A DNA stretch of 64,000 nt from Litsea cubeba (taxonomy: Eukaryota > Streptophyta > Magnoliopsida > Laurales > Lauraceae), in contig CM022949.1 of the NCBI GenBank assembly GCA_012931725.1, positions 67,902,011 to 67,966,010 on the forward strand, read 5' to 3'. Below, piece by piece: positions 35,883 through 48,300 of the stretch. The position numbers were made by a program, and so were the translations under genes. Each line of letters starts with the position of its first letter. The first letter of the stretch is position 1. Under the pieces are notes generated by a model. That model had not been told where the DNA came from. It was given only the letters and a program-made list of their open reading frames with translations, and ran no database searches.

Positions 35883-38190
35883 TCCTCCCCCCCTTAGAAC
35901 CCATTTGGTCCTCCAAATGGTCTAAACCACATAAAAATCAAAAACCTCCAAAAGACAAACGAAAACACTGACACCCTATGCTAGACCTCGGCAACTGAGA
36001 CATCCCCTGATCAAACCTGACGGTGAAATGCACGGTCAACAACACTCTGATTCGGTTGAAAGCTTCACACTGTTCCACACATCTGCTTGAAACATACTTC
36101 TCTGACTAAACTGGTGCCCAACACTCCTAAGTACCCTCGGTGTCATCTGTTGCTTCTGCACTGGATCGTCTCTTTTACTCACCTTGTCAGTCACTGTTGG
36201 TTCAAGAAACTGTGAGTTCTATCTCTTTCTATCACTTGGAATTCTGTGCCTTAAGTCCTACAAAACTGTACACGGTGCTCCTGATGCTTGCCTCTTCAGA
36301 TTTCATTCTTCAAGTCTTCTACCATTGACATGTAAAGCCGACCTTGAAAATCCAAATCTGCGTTCGCAACTTCATATTCCAAGTCTTACTGTGCTATACT
36401 CAGAATTCTTGTCCACATCTGATTCTACCTATTTGTTGCTCTTGATCTATTTCCTGATACAGTGTTATCAACAAAAACATATCTGCCAATCTGAGATCAA
36501 TCCCCGAAGAACTGAAACTTTCAATCCCTGTCTTGAATGATGTTTACCCTCTCATCAATCCATCTTTATCTCCAACTAAACAGTACACCTCCTGACATCT
36601 ATCAACCCTTCAATTCCGTACACTTCAAGACTCCAACCATAGGCTAATACCACTCACTCCATTCAATGCAAAACAAATCTTAAAATCTTAAACATGATGA
36701 CTAAAACAATACTTAGATAAATCTCATAACTTTTAAACATAGTAGAAACCGAACCTCCAATTTGTCAAGTAAAGCTTAATAAATAAAGTTTATCAAAGTT
36801 TGAATATGAAACAACATTATTCGTTTTGAAATCCACATCTTCATGACCCAACAATTCATTGAAATACTCAACAATTTTAAATCAAGATTTCAAAAATAAA
36901 TCAAATTCATATGGTATGACTATACATTAAACTTTGTTGAAATCTGAGTGTTAATTAAACACTAAATCTTATTGAAAACTAACTCATTTGTTTATAAAAA
37001 TCTTGCGAAAATCTAAATAAAGTTGAGCGTTAAAACAAATGTAGGAAATCTACATAAAATCTAAACACAAAACCCTTTAAGAAATTTCATTTTACATAGC
37101 CAAAGAAAACAACTCAATGAAATAGAAATCTCACACTACTCTTTGAGAAAGAAACACAATTTTGAGTTACATGCTTTTAAAGACCAATCTTGAAAACAAA
37201 ATCATGTGACTCATGAAAAGAGTATAATAACATAGTTTTATTTCAAAATAAGCCTCAAAGAAGAAACATAAATCCATTGTTTAAACACTACAAGGATCAA
37301 TTATAGACGTAAATGAAAAATATAACAAGAGATGAAAACATTATGAAAATCATTCTTACTAAGAAAAGAGACATCACCAAAACTGAGGTATACTCTTGCA
37401 CCTGCATGTTGTCTAATCCAACACCCTAAAAGTCGGTAAAATCCACAAGGTTTCCTCTACTGCCAAAAGTTATCTTGACTACAACTAGCCATCTACTTGG
37501 TATTGCTGCTGAATCAACTACACCGGCTACGCTACAAGTTACCAAAATCCTCAACCAAAACCATGACAAGGCTCGTTGAATCCGGGAAGTCCCTGAGTTT
37601 CTGGCACGAGCTTCCAACCTTACTAACTAAGGTCACTTCTCCCTTCATAAAAATTGCCAACTAATGTGTCTCCTGCAGTCCTTCATCTTGGAAAGATGGT
37701 CTGAGTTCCCCCAAAATTCCACATTTACTTACCTTGGTACGCTGCATGACGATCCTTGATTAGCTGAAAGGGGATCTTCAACTACTGCTCGAGTCCAACT
37801 CTGACGGGCAAATGCACAAGTCTTCTCTCAATAACCACATTGAAAATGCTGAAGGCTGAAAGTCTGCTGATGTTCTCCGGAAGCAACATACTAAATCCAA
37901 GAGGTTCTCAGTCTCCGACGCAAGCACAGACAAAAGACACCGAACAAGGGTATGGAGACTTTAAATTCTCCACCACTAAGGAGGAGATTTGGTCATCCAA
38001 ATCTCCTAACAACAAGAACAAAAAGAAAAGACAAGCGAAATCTCCCGAACTGAAAGAAAAGCCGACTCAAATCCAAAGAAACAAAGACACGAGAAAACAA
38101 ATCGACACAATCTAACGAATCCTCACCACACGTTATAATGTCTCTAGAGTGTTTTATTTCCTAGAAACTAACCAGCTCTGATACCAAACC
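35883..38190 (-). other. F' interior (non-coding), with polypurine tract and PBS
   Basis: The polypurine tract is 35883-35895 (minus AAGGGGGGGAGGA) and the PBS is 38175-38186 (minus TGGTATCAGAGC). Hairpins lie at 35901-35920 and 37983-38006, beside the two ends. It aligns over its length with the F interior (43042-45322). Stops occur in all frames, and the longest frame (37840-38115) shows no domain. Confidence 0.85.
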
Positions 38191-41100
38191 TGTCACGCCC
38201 CGAAACCGGGCCCTGCAGTGATCCGATCCCGGGGTGCGAAATTTTGGGATAATTTGAAACTTTTTGTTATATTTCCCAAGATCCGCGTGAATGAGGATAA
38301 ACAAATTCCATCACGATCAGAGTATATTTTCGCGGAAGCTAAACATGGTGTTACGACTCGGAATCCGTGGCCATCGGGTTCCGTGTCGCACGCAACCAAT
38401 ATCATAAAGCCATCAAATAAACAGACTGGCATAAATCATACATCAGAGCACACTGAGCTGGTAGTAACAAGACTAATTAAATCCCACATGTTCAAGTTAC
38501 AATTAACAAATGTCTTAATTACAACCCAAAGAAAAAGGCTAACATAGCCATACAAAAATATCCAACTAGACAGAATACTACCCTCAATATTAGATACGAA
38601 CTCCGGTGCCATACTTGACATCTAAATGATATCAACGGGCAGCCTCTCACGTCAGACCGGCGGTCCCACCGCCTCCTCTGATCAAACACCTAAAAACAAA
38701 AAGAGCGGAATCTGGCACCAAACAAATAAGGGTCAGACACGACGGTCTGGCAAGCAAATAAACAAATAATATGAAAGCAAAGCACACTCGTAAAGCCTGA
38801 TGAAATCATCAAAAAAATCGAATAAATAGGCTAAACAATAATGACAATAAAGCATGCTAAAATGATCGAAAGACCGAACATAAATATCAAAACAAGTAAA
38901 AGAACAATATCAGATGTACGAATATCTCGAAAAGATAAAAGCCTGCATAAAACATTTAATCGTCGGAAATACATTTCAAATCCTGAATAATAGCGACAAT
39001 ATGATAAATGATTGAGATCATAAACATTAACCAAATCAAAACATAAAAAGTATAACCCTCAAGAATCGTAAAACTAAGTAATATGCAGATAAAACACTGG
39101 CAACCACACATAGCTAAATTCTCCTATTACCGAAGTAACAAGAGCACACAGAGCGTAGCCACTGAACGTGGTACTAGAAATAGGATCAGAACCGTAGCCA
39201 TACAAATGGGACCGGCAGATCAAAAATCAGAACCGTAGCCATACAAATGGGACCGGCAGATAAAACCGTTGCCATGGTCGGTACAGACAGAATCCAAGCT
39301 GCAGCTGGCGGACAGATTAAAGATCCCAAGCCGGGTGATCAGCCCGACAAGGTGACCTAAGCCTAGTGGTGCCTTTAGTTTTCAAACTCAAACCGATACA
39401 AATCTAACATAATACTAATCCCTTTGGCTCAGGGGCTCACACCACATAGCTCTGGCCCCGTCTTGCCTCGGGGTTTTGTTTTCGGAATCATAGCCTCTTT
39501 GGCTCATGGGCTCGCACTACAAAGCTCTGGCCCAGTCTTGCCTCGAGGTTTTTATTCCCAAAATACTAGTCTTATCAAAATAGTAATCTCATCGAAGAAA
39601 TCCCGAATGTGACGAACATACTCCAATCTCTTTTCAAATCGAATCGGAGAAAACATACGAATTTCGATGGTGAACCGTTCAAATACACATCAAAGTGATT
39701 TGTATAAAATCATACGGTCAATCCTTTCGAACATGGAAAGCCACATGATTTTATAGCAAATCACCGATGCTATTCAAATTAGTTTACCAAAGAGTGCAAA
39801 TACAAATACCAACATATTTTTCGAACTTGAAATGGAATGGATAGTGGAGAATGACTTAATGACTTACCAAGGAACCATCTCAATGCACAACTATCCTTTA
39901 AACATTGATTATTAAGGAGTGAGTTTGATGCCAATGAAAATCCCAACATTTAAATGATAAAGTGCGCATTGAGACTCGAACGATTCCCGGATAATTTTAC
40001 ATACGTTCATTCTCTCATTGGTCCCATTCCCATTTCACAAATTCCAAGTATCACAAGTAATCCCAAAACTCTTAAAAACAGGCCCATAGCTGGCCTTAAA
40101 CCGAGTCCAAAACAATCTACTCATTTAGTCCAAAACAGTCCTTTAAACATAGCCCAAACAGTCCTTGAAAACAGCCCATAACTAACCTTGAACAGGCCCA
40201 TAAAAACAGGTCTTAAAATGGTTTAAAAGCTGGCCTTGAACAGGCCCAATATCAGGTTTTAAAACAGCCCAAAGCTAACCTTGAATGGCCCACAAACAGA
40301 TTTTAAATCAGTCCAAAACTTAACCTTGAATGGCCCACAAATCAAGTTTTAAAACAGCCCAATGTCAGGCCCTGAAATGGCCCAATATCAGGTCTTAAAA
40401 ACAGCCCAAAACTAACTTTGAATGGCCCACAAAAACAGGTTTTAAATCAGTCCAATATCAGGCCCAAAGATGACCCAATATCAGATTTGTAATGGTTCAA
40501 AAATTGAATTGAATCAGGCCCAAACAGTCCACTAAAACGGCCCACAGAATGAGCCCGGACAGTCCTGGGCTCGCTCGAGCGACCCAGGGTCCGCTCGAGC
40601 CAAGCCCAGGCAGAACCTGGTCCGCTCGAGCGGCCCACTGGGTCGCTCGAGCGGACTGGGCCCTGTCCCAGTCCGGGCTGAGTGCAGTGATGCACTCCTT
40701 TGAGCATTTTTTCTGAATCTTTTCCCCCTCTTTCTCCCATACTCATTTTCACATTAACTTGGCCCTTTCATGACCTCCACTAATCATCCAATTACCATTC
40801 CTAAATCATTCTAATTAGCCAAGCACAACACTTTGAAATCAAAGTTTCCTTCCTTGGCTTTGAACCCAAACACTTAACACAAAGAAGACAATTTTTTTTT
40901 TATATGACCAAAGTGAAAACCAAACTTCCAACTCCTTGTAGAACAACAACATAAGTGAAAACCACTATAACATTACTTCATTCATTCAAAGCAAATCCAT
41001 AAATCAAAAGGATTAGAACATAATGAGAAAAAGTCATGAAACCAAACAAGAAACATGAAAACATCATATTAATTGTGAAATTCACTTGCCTTGATCAAGA

Positions 41101-42048
41101 GAAGATGCAAATCACTCCAAGATGGTGCTCTTAAAGCCCCAAGCTCCAAAATTACAAAACCCCCAAAATAGCTCAAAAGAAGCCCTAGGAAACAACCATT
41201 TTCCAAACTCCATGAAAACCCATTGCATAAAAGATGAAAACACTCAAAATGAAGAGGAGAACCAAGATCTAAAGTTTGGAAAGCCATTGCAAACCTTGAA
41301 AAGCGCAAACGAAGAAGAAAAGCTTGGATGAGGGATCTCTCCTAGCTCAAAATCCTTGAAAAAGGCATCTGTGGAAAGCTTGGAGAGGGAGGAAGAAGAA
41401 GGTGAGATCAAATCTCCCTTTAGCATCCAAGAAGAAAGGTTTCCAAGAGGAGAGAGAAAGGGGCTGGGAGAAGAACCCTAGACTCCCCTTTGTTGCAGGA
41501 AATGAAGAATGGGGAAGAAAAGAGCCCCATTGGCCTCTTATAAAGAGTAAATGGGCTGGGCCCATGGGCCCCAAACTTACGAAGGTCAAAACTAGCATTT
41601 GCGGGTCCCGAATGAAAACGACGAAGAAGACAAAAATGATCAGCGAAATATTTACTTTCCAAAAAGTATATTTTCCCCAATTTCTGAAATTTTCAAAATT
41701 CATGGACAGATTTAGTGAAAATGTCATTTTTGCCCATTTTCCTCGAAAAACGTGATTTCTGAGCATCAAACCAAAATGGTCAAAACATGAAAGTTGTTAA
41801 TCTTCATAAAATGAGTCAAAATACACCGAATTCAGAATTTTTAGAAATCAGAAGTAATTTCCCATAAAAATAAAAATACATATCATATTGACCGGGTCAC
41901 ACCAAAGTCAACGGTCTACAAAATCTCAAAGTCTATGGAAAAATCTAGTCAAACTCAAAAACAAGATCAAACTAAATCAAATCTCGCTTAAAAGCCAAAT
42001 CACGATTAAACAATGCTAAACCGAGGGATTGGGGGTCGGGGTCTCACA
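38191..42048 (-). repeat. F' 5' LTR
   Basis: Near-identical to 32026-35882. Promoter elements at 41538-41563. CTCGAG palindromes at 40574, 40594, 40625 and 40646 (steps 20, 31, 21). As the upstream LTR it would drive leftward transcription of F'. Confidence 0.95.
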
Positions 42049-42053
42049 CTATT

Positions 42054-43041
42054 TCTAGTACCACGTTCAGTGGCTACGTTTCTGTCTGCTCTTGTTACTT
42101 CGGTAATAGGAGAATTTAGCTATGTGTGGTTGCCAGTGTTTTATCTGCATATTACTTTATTTTATGATTCTTGTTGTTATACTTTTTATGCTTTGATTTG
42201 TTTAATGTTTACGATATCGATCTTTATCGTATTGTCTGTAGTGTTCAGTTTTAAATGTATTTCCAATTATTAAATGTTTTGCTTAGGCGGTTATCTTTTC
42301 GAGATATTTATATTTTAGAGACTGTTCGCTTATTTGTCTTGATATTTCTGTTCGGACTTTCGATTGTTTTAGCATGTTTTATTGTCATTATTATTTAGAC
42401 TATTTATTCGGTTTTACGATGATTTCATCAGGTTTTATATATGTTCTTTTGTTTCATATTACTTGATTATTTGCTTGCCAGACCGTCGTGTCTGACCCTT
42501 ATTTGTTTGGTGCCAGATTCCGCTCTTTTTGTTTTTAGGTGTTTGATCAGAGGAGGCGGTGGGACCGCCGGTCTGACGTGAGAGGCTGCCCGTTGATATC
42601 ATTTAGATGTCAAGTATGGCACCGGAGTTCGTATCTAATATTGAGGGTAGTATTCTGTCTAGTTGGATATTTTTGTATGGCTATGTTAGCCTTTTTCTTT
42701 GGGTTGTAATTAAGACACTTGTTAATTGTAAATATTTGAACATGTGGGAATTAATTAGTCTTGTTACTACCAGCTCAGTGTGTTCTGATATATGATTTAT
42801 GCCAGTCTGCTTATATGATGGCTTTATGGAATTGGTTGCGTGCGACACGGAACCCGATGGCCACGGATTCCGGGTCGTAACACCATGTTTAGCTTCCGCG
42901 AAAAATATACTCTGATTGTGTTGGAATGTGATTATCCTCATTCACGCGGATCTTGGGAACTATAACAAAAAGTTTCAATTTATCCCAAAATTTCGCACCC
43001 CGAGGTCGGATCACTGCAGGGCCCGGTTTCGAGGTGTGACA
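42054..43041 (+). repeat. F 5' LTR, second part
   Basis: Continues the LTR after the F' insertion and matches 48145-49132. Includes the segment TTTGGTGCCAG, an acceptor-like site, and ends GAGGTGTGACA. The base after GTTAATTGTAA carries a short insertion relative to the 3' LTR. Confidence 0.93.
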
Positions 43042-45322
43042 GGTTTGGTATCAGAGCTGGTTAGTTTCTAGGAAATAAAATACTCTAGAGACATTAAGAC
43101 GTGTGGTGAGGATTCGTTAGATTGTGTCAATTTGTTTTCTCGTGTCCTTGTTTCTTTGGATTTGAGTCGGCTTTTCTTTCAGTTCGGGATACTTTGTTTG
43201 TCTTTTCTTGTAGTTTTGTTGTTAGGAGATTTGGATGACCAAATTTCCTCCTTAGTGGTGGAGAATTTAAAATCTCCATACTCTTGTCTAGTGTCTTTTG
43301 TCTGTGTTTGTGTCGGAGACTGAGAACCCCGTGGACTTAGTATGTTGTTTTCGGAGAACATCAGCAGACTTCCAATCTTTAGCATCTTCATTGTGGTTAA
43401 TGAGAGAAAACATGTGCATTTGTCAGCCAAAGTAGGACTTGAGCATTATTCGAAGATCCCCTTTCAGCTAATTGAAGATCATCATGCAGCGTACCAAGGT
43501 AAGTGAATGTGGATTTTTGGGTGAACTCAGACCATCTTTTCAAGATGAAGGATTGCAAAAGGCATATCAGCTATTGATTTCATGAAGGGAGAAATGATTC
43601 TTAGTTAGTAATGTTAGAAGTTGGTGCTAGAAACTCAGGGATTTCCCGGATTCGATGAGCCTTGTCATAGTTTTGGCTGAGAATTTTCAGGACCTGTAGC
43701 TTAGCCAGTGTAGTTTTCAGAGGCAATACCGAGTGGAGGGTTCGTTGTGGTCAAGATAATTTTTGGCAGCAAAGGAAACGTTGTGGGCTTTACCGACTTA
43801 TAGGGTATTGGATTGGACAACGTGCAGATGCAAGGGAGTACCTCAGTGATTTGGATGTCCATTTCATATTTATAATGATTTTCGTGATATTTTCATCTTT
43901 GTTATGTTTTCCTTAATGTCTATGATTTATCTATGTAGTGTTTAAACAATGGATTATTGTTTCTTCTTCAAGGCTTACCTTTGAAATAAACTATGTCATT
44001 ATGTTCTTTTCGTGAGTCACATGATTTTGTTTTCATAGGGTTTTGTGTTTCAGATTTTTGTTTAATCTTCATAAGATATTATCTTACAATGACCTTAGAA
44101 TTTTGCTCTTGTTTTAATTCTCTTAAATGTTGACACTTACATTTCAAAACCTTGATGATTTCAAAATCTTGTATATGTTTGGTTAGAAATGGATTTCAAT
44201 AAAATTTAATGTATGTTCATACTACATGAATCTGATTTATTTTGAAATCCTGAATTGAAATTGTTGGGTGTTTCAATGATTTATTGGGTTATGAAAATGT
44301 GGATTTCAAAACGAATAATGTTGTTTCATATTCAAACTTTGATGACCTTTATTTATTAAGTTTTATTTGATAATTTGGAAGTTCAGCTTCTACTAAGTTT
44401 TAAAATGATGAGATTTAACTAAGTAATTATTTTAGTCCCTATGTTTAAAATTTTAAGATTTGTTTTGCATTGATTGGAGTGAGTGGTATTGGCTTATGAT
44501 TGGAGCTTGGAAGTGTAAGAATTGAAGGGTTGATAGATGTCAGGACGTGTATTGGTTCAGTTGGAAACAAAGTTGGATCTATGAGAGAGTAGACATCATT
44601 CAAGACTTTAATTGAAAGTTTCCGTTCTTCAGGGATTGATGCCAGCTAGGCAGATCTATTTTGTTGATAACACAGTATCAGGTAAGAGATCAAGAGCAGC
44701 AAGTAGATAGAATCAGATGTGGGCAAGAATTCAGAGTACATCACAGAAAGATTAGAATTTGGAGTTGTGATTTCAGAACGAAGAAAGATTGACGGTATTC
44801 TTGGAAGCCAAAATCTGAATGGTACAGTGTAAGTAGGTATTTGGAATTCCAGGAATTTTTGAAGAGGGAATTATTTCAGAGAAAACATGTCTACGATCAC
44901 ACCTTCATGCAAGCATCGGAAGCACCGTGTACAGCTTTGAAGGATTTAAGGCACAGAATTCCAAAGTGATGGAAAGAGGCAGAACTTACAGTTCTTTGGA
45001 CCGACAGTCGCTGACGAGATAAGCAAAAGAAATGATTTAGTGCTGGAACGACAGATGACACCAAGGATGCTTAGAAGAATTGTTGCACACCAGTTTGGTC
45101 AGAGAAGTTTGTTTCCGAGCAGATTTGTGGAATAGTGTGAAGCCTTCAACCGAATCAGAATGTTGTTTACAGGCGCATCTCAACGTCAGGCTTGATAAGA
45201 GGATCTCCCAGTCACTGAGGTCTAGCATAGGGTGTCAGTGTTTTCGTTTGCCTTTTTGGGTTTTTGATTTTGATTTGGTTTAGACCATTTGGAGGACCAA
45301 ATGGGTTCTAAGGGGGGGAGGA
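43042..45322 (+). other. F interior (non-coding), with PBS, polypurine tract and two matching hairpins
   Basis: PBS TGGTATCAGAGC at 43046-43057. Leader motif GACGTGTGGTGAGGATTCG resembles that of Gypsy-E. Hairpin 1 is at 43225-43248 and hairpin 2 at 45285-45304. Polypurine tract AAGGGGGGGAGGA at 45310-45322. Stops occur in all frames and no gag or pol residue motif is recognised. Confidence 0.85.
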
Positions 45323-48300
45323 TGTGAGACCCCGACCCCCAATCCCTCTGTTTAGCATTGTTTTAATCGTGGTTTAGCTTTTAAGTGAGATTTGATTTAG
45401 TTTGATCTTGTTTTTGAGTTTGACTAGATTTTTCCTTAGCCTTGGAGAATTTTGAAGACCGTTGACCTTGGTTTGACCCGGTTTATATGATATGTATTTT
45501 TTTTATAAGAAATTACTTTTGATTTCTAAAAATTCTGGATTTGGTGTATTTTGACTCATTTTATGAAGTTTAACAACTTTCATATTTTGACCATTTTGAT
45601 TTGATGATCAGAAAATGCGTTTTTTCGAGAAAAAAGGGCAAAACTGACTTTTCACCCTAAATCTGTCCATGAATTTCGAAAATTCCAGAAATTGGGGAAA
45701 ATATACTTTTTGGAAAGTAGATATTTCGCCGATCGTTTTTGTCTTCTTCGTCGTTTTCGTTCGGGGCCCACAAATGTGAGTTTCAGCCTTGTGAAGATTG
45801 GGGCCCACAAGACCCACCTTATAAGAAGGGAACCCTCCTTCTTCTCCTCCATTTCGTTTCCAGCAAGGGTTTTGAGCTAGGGCTCTTTCCCTCTCATCCA
45901 GCCACTCTCTCTCTCTTCTGAAACTCTTATTTGGTGGAGTTTTCATGGAGGATTGATCTCCCAAAGTTCTTCTCCTCCCTCTTGGCTTTCCAAAGAACCC
46001 ATTTGCAAGGATTTTGAGCTAGGAGAGACCCCTCATCCAAGCTTCTCTTCTTCGTTTGGGATTTTCAAGGTTTGCAATGGCTTTCCAAACTTTAGATCTT
46101 GGTTCTCCTCTTCATTTTGAGTGTTTTCATCTTTTATGCAATGGGTTTTCATGGAGATTTGAAAATGGTTGGTTTCTAGGGCTTCTTCTTTAGCCATTTT
46201 GGGGGTTTTGTAATTTTGGAGCTTGGGGCTTCAAGAGCACCATCTTGGAGTGTTTTGCACCTTCTCTTGACCAAGGCAAGTGAATACTCCACTTAATATG
46301 ATGATTTCATGTTTAAGTTTCATTTCATGTTTTCTTCCTATGTTATTATCTCTTCATGACTCATAGATTTGTTTTGGACAAATGGAGAAATGTTATGCTT
46401 AATTTCCTCTTATGTCAATGCTTTACAATGTGTTGAAAGTTGGTTCTCACTTTGATCATTTTGAAACTTAGTTTTATGTTAAGTGTTTGGGTTTCAAAAG
46501 AAAAAGGGGAAAAACTTTGATTTCAAAGTTGGTATTTGGATCAATTGGAATGATTATGGTTGGAGATTTGATGAGTTGATGGAGTTTAATATATCCCATT
46601 GAGGACCTACTCATTGGAGAATTGTTGTAGAAAAGGACGGAAGAAAGAAAATCAGAAAAAAATGAAGAAGAGTGCAATTCTGCACTCATCCGGACCCAGC
46701 CAGAACTGGGTCCGCTCGAGCGGCCCAGGTTCTGGAAGGGGTCCGCTCCTGGGTCGCTCGAGCGGACCCAGCCCAGTTCTGGGCCCTTTTTCAGGGCCTG
46801 GTTTGAGGAACTTTTGGGCCCTTTTCAGGGCCTGGTTTGAGGGACTTTTGGGATAACTTTTGGGCCTGATGCAAGACAGTTTTTGGGCCATATCAAGACC
46901 TGATGTTGGGTCATTTTATGGGCCTGTTCAAGTTTGGTTTTGGGGCTGTTTTAAAAACTTGTTGGTGGGCCTGTTTCATGGTTAGTTTGGGCTTGTTTTA
47001 AAAACTTGTTTCTTGGACCATTAAGGGTTCAGTTTTGGGGCTGTTTTAAAGTTTGATTTGTGGGCCATTCAAGGTTAAGTTTTGGACTGATTTAAAAATC
47101 TGTTTGTGGGCCATTCAAGGTTAGCTTTGGGCTGTTTTAAAACCTGATATTGGGCCTGTTCAAGGCCAGCTTTTAAACCATTTTAAGACCTGTTTTTATG
47201 GGCCTGTTCAAGGTTAATTATGGGCTGTTTTCAAGGACTGTTTGGGCTATGTTTAAAGGACTGTTTTGGACTAAATGAGTAGATTGTTTTGGACTCGGTT
47301 TAAGGCCAACTATGGTCCTGTTTTAAAGAGTTTGGATTTACTTGTGATGCTTGGAATTTGTGAAATGGGAATGGGACCAATGAGAGAATGAACGCATGTA
47401 AAATTATCCGGGGATCGCTTGAGTCTCAATGCGCACTTTATCATTTAAATGTTGGGGATTTTCATTGGCATCAAACTCACTCCTTAATGATCAATGTTTA
47501 AAGGATAGTTGTGCATTGAGATGGTTCCTTGGTAAGTCATTAAGTCATTCTACATAATTCCATTCCATTTCAAGTTAGAAAAATATGTTGGTATTTGTAT
47601 TTGCACTCTTTGGTAAACTAATTTGAATAGCATCGGTGATTTGCTATAAAATCATGTGGCTTTCCATGTTCGAAAGGATTGACCGTATGATTTTATACAA
47701 ATCACTTTGATGTGTATTTGAACGGTTCACCATCGAAATTCGTATGTTTTCTCCGATTCGATTTAAAAAGAGATTGGAGTATGTTTGTCATATTCGGGAT
47801 TTCTTCGATGAGACTATTATTTTGTTAAGATTAGTATTTTGAAAATGAAACCTCGAGGCAAGACGGGGCCAGAGCTATGTGGTGTGAGCCCCTGAGCCAA
47901 AGGGATTAGTATTATGGTTTGATTCGTATCGGTTCGAGTTTTGAAAACTAAAGGCACCACTAGGCTTAGGTCACCTTGTCGGGCTGATCACCCGGCTTGG
48001 GATCTTTAATTTGTCCGCCAGCTGCAGCTTGGATTCTGTCTGTACCGACCATGGCAACGGTTTTATCTGCCGGTCCCATTTGTATGGCTACGGTTCTGAT
48101 TTTTGATCTGCCGGTCCCATTTGTATGGCTACGGTTCTGATCCTATTTCTAGTACCACGTTCAGTGGCTACGTTTCTGTCTGCTCTTGTTACTTCGGTAA
48201 TAGGAGAATTTAGCTATGTGTGGTTGCCAGTGTTTTATCTGCATATTACTTTATTTTATGATTCTTGTTGTTATACTTTTTATGCTTTGATTTGTTTAAT

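Larger units (their letters stand above)
32026..42048 (-). mobile_element. LARD F': complete sister copy of F, inserted in F's LTR in opposite orientation
   Basis: 10,023 bp. 3' LTR 32026-35882 (3857 bp), interior 35883-38190 (2308 bp), 5' LTR 38191-42048 (3858 bp). The perfect 5-bp duplication CTATT is at 32021-32025 and 42049-42053. Removing it rejoins the F LTR exactly as seen uninterrupted at about 48140. By eye the two LTRs differ by about 7 substitutions and 1 indel, fewer than the F pair, as expected for the later insertion. No coding domains. Confidence 0.97.

Noticed and set aside
37840..38115. 91-residue frame in the F' interior as a possible LARD gene
   Set aside because: Lys-rich low complexity with no domain. 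The F counterpart is not open over the same codons.
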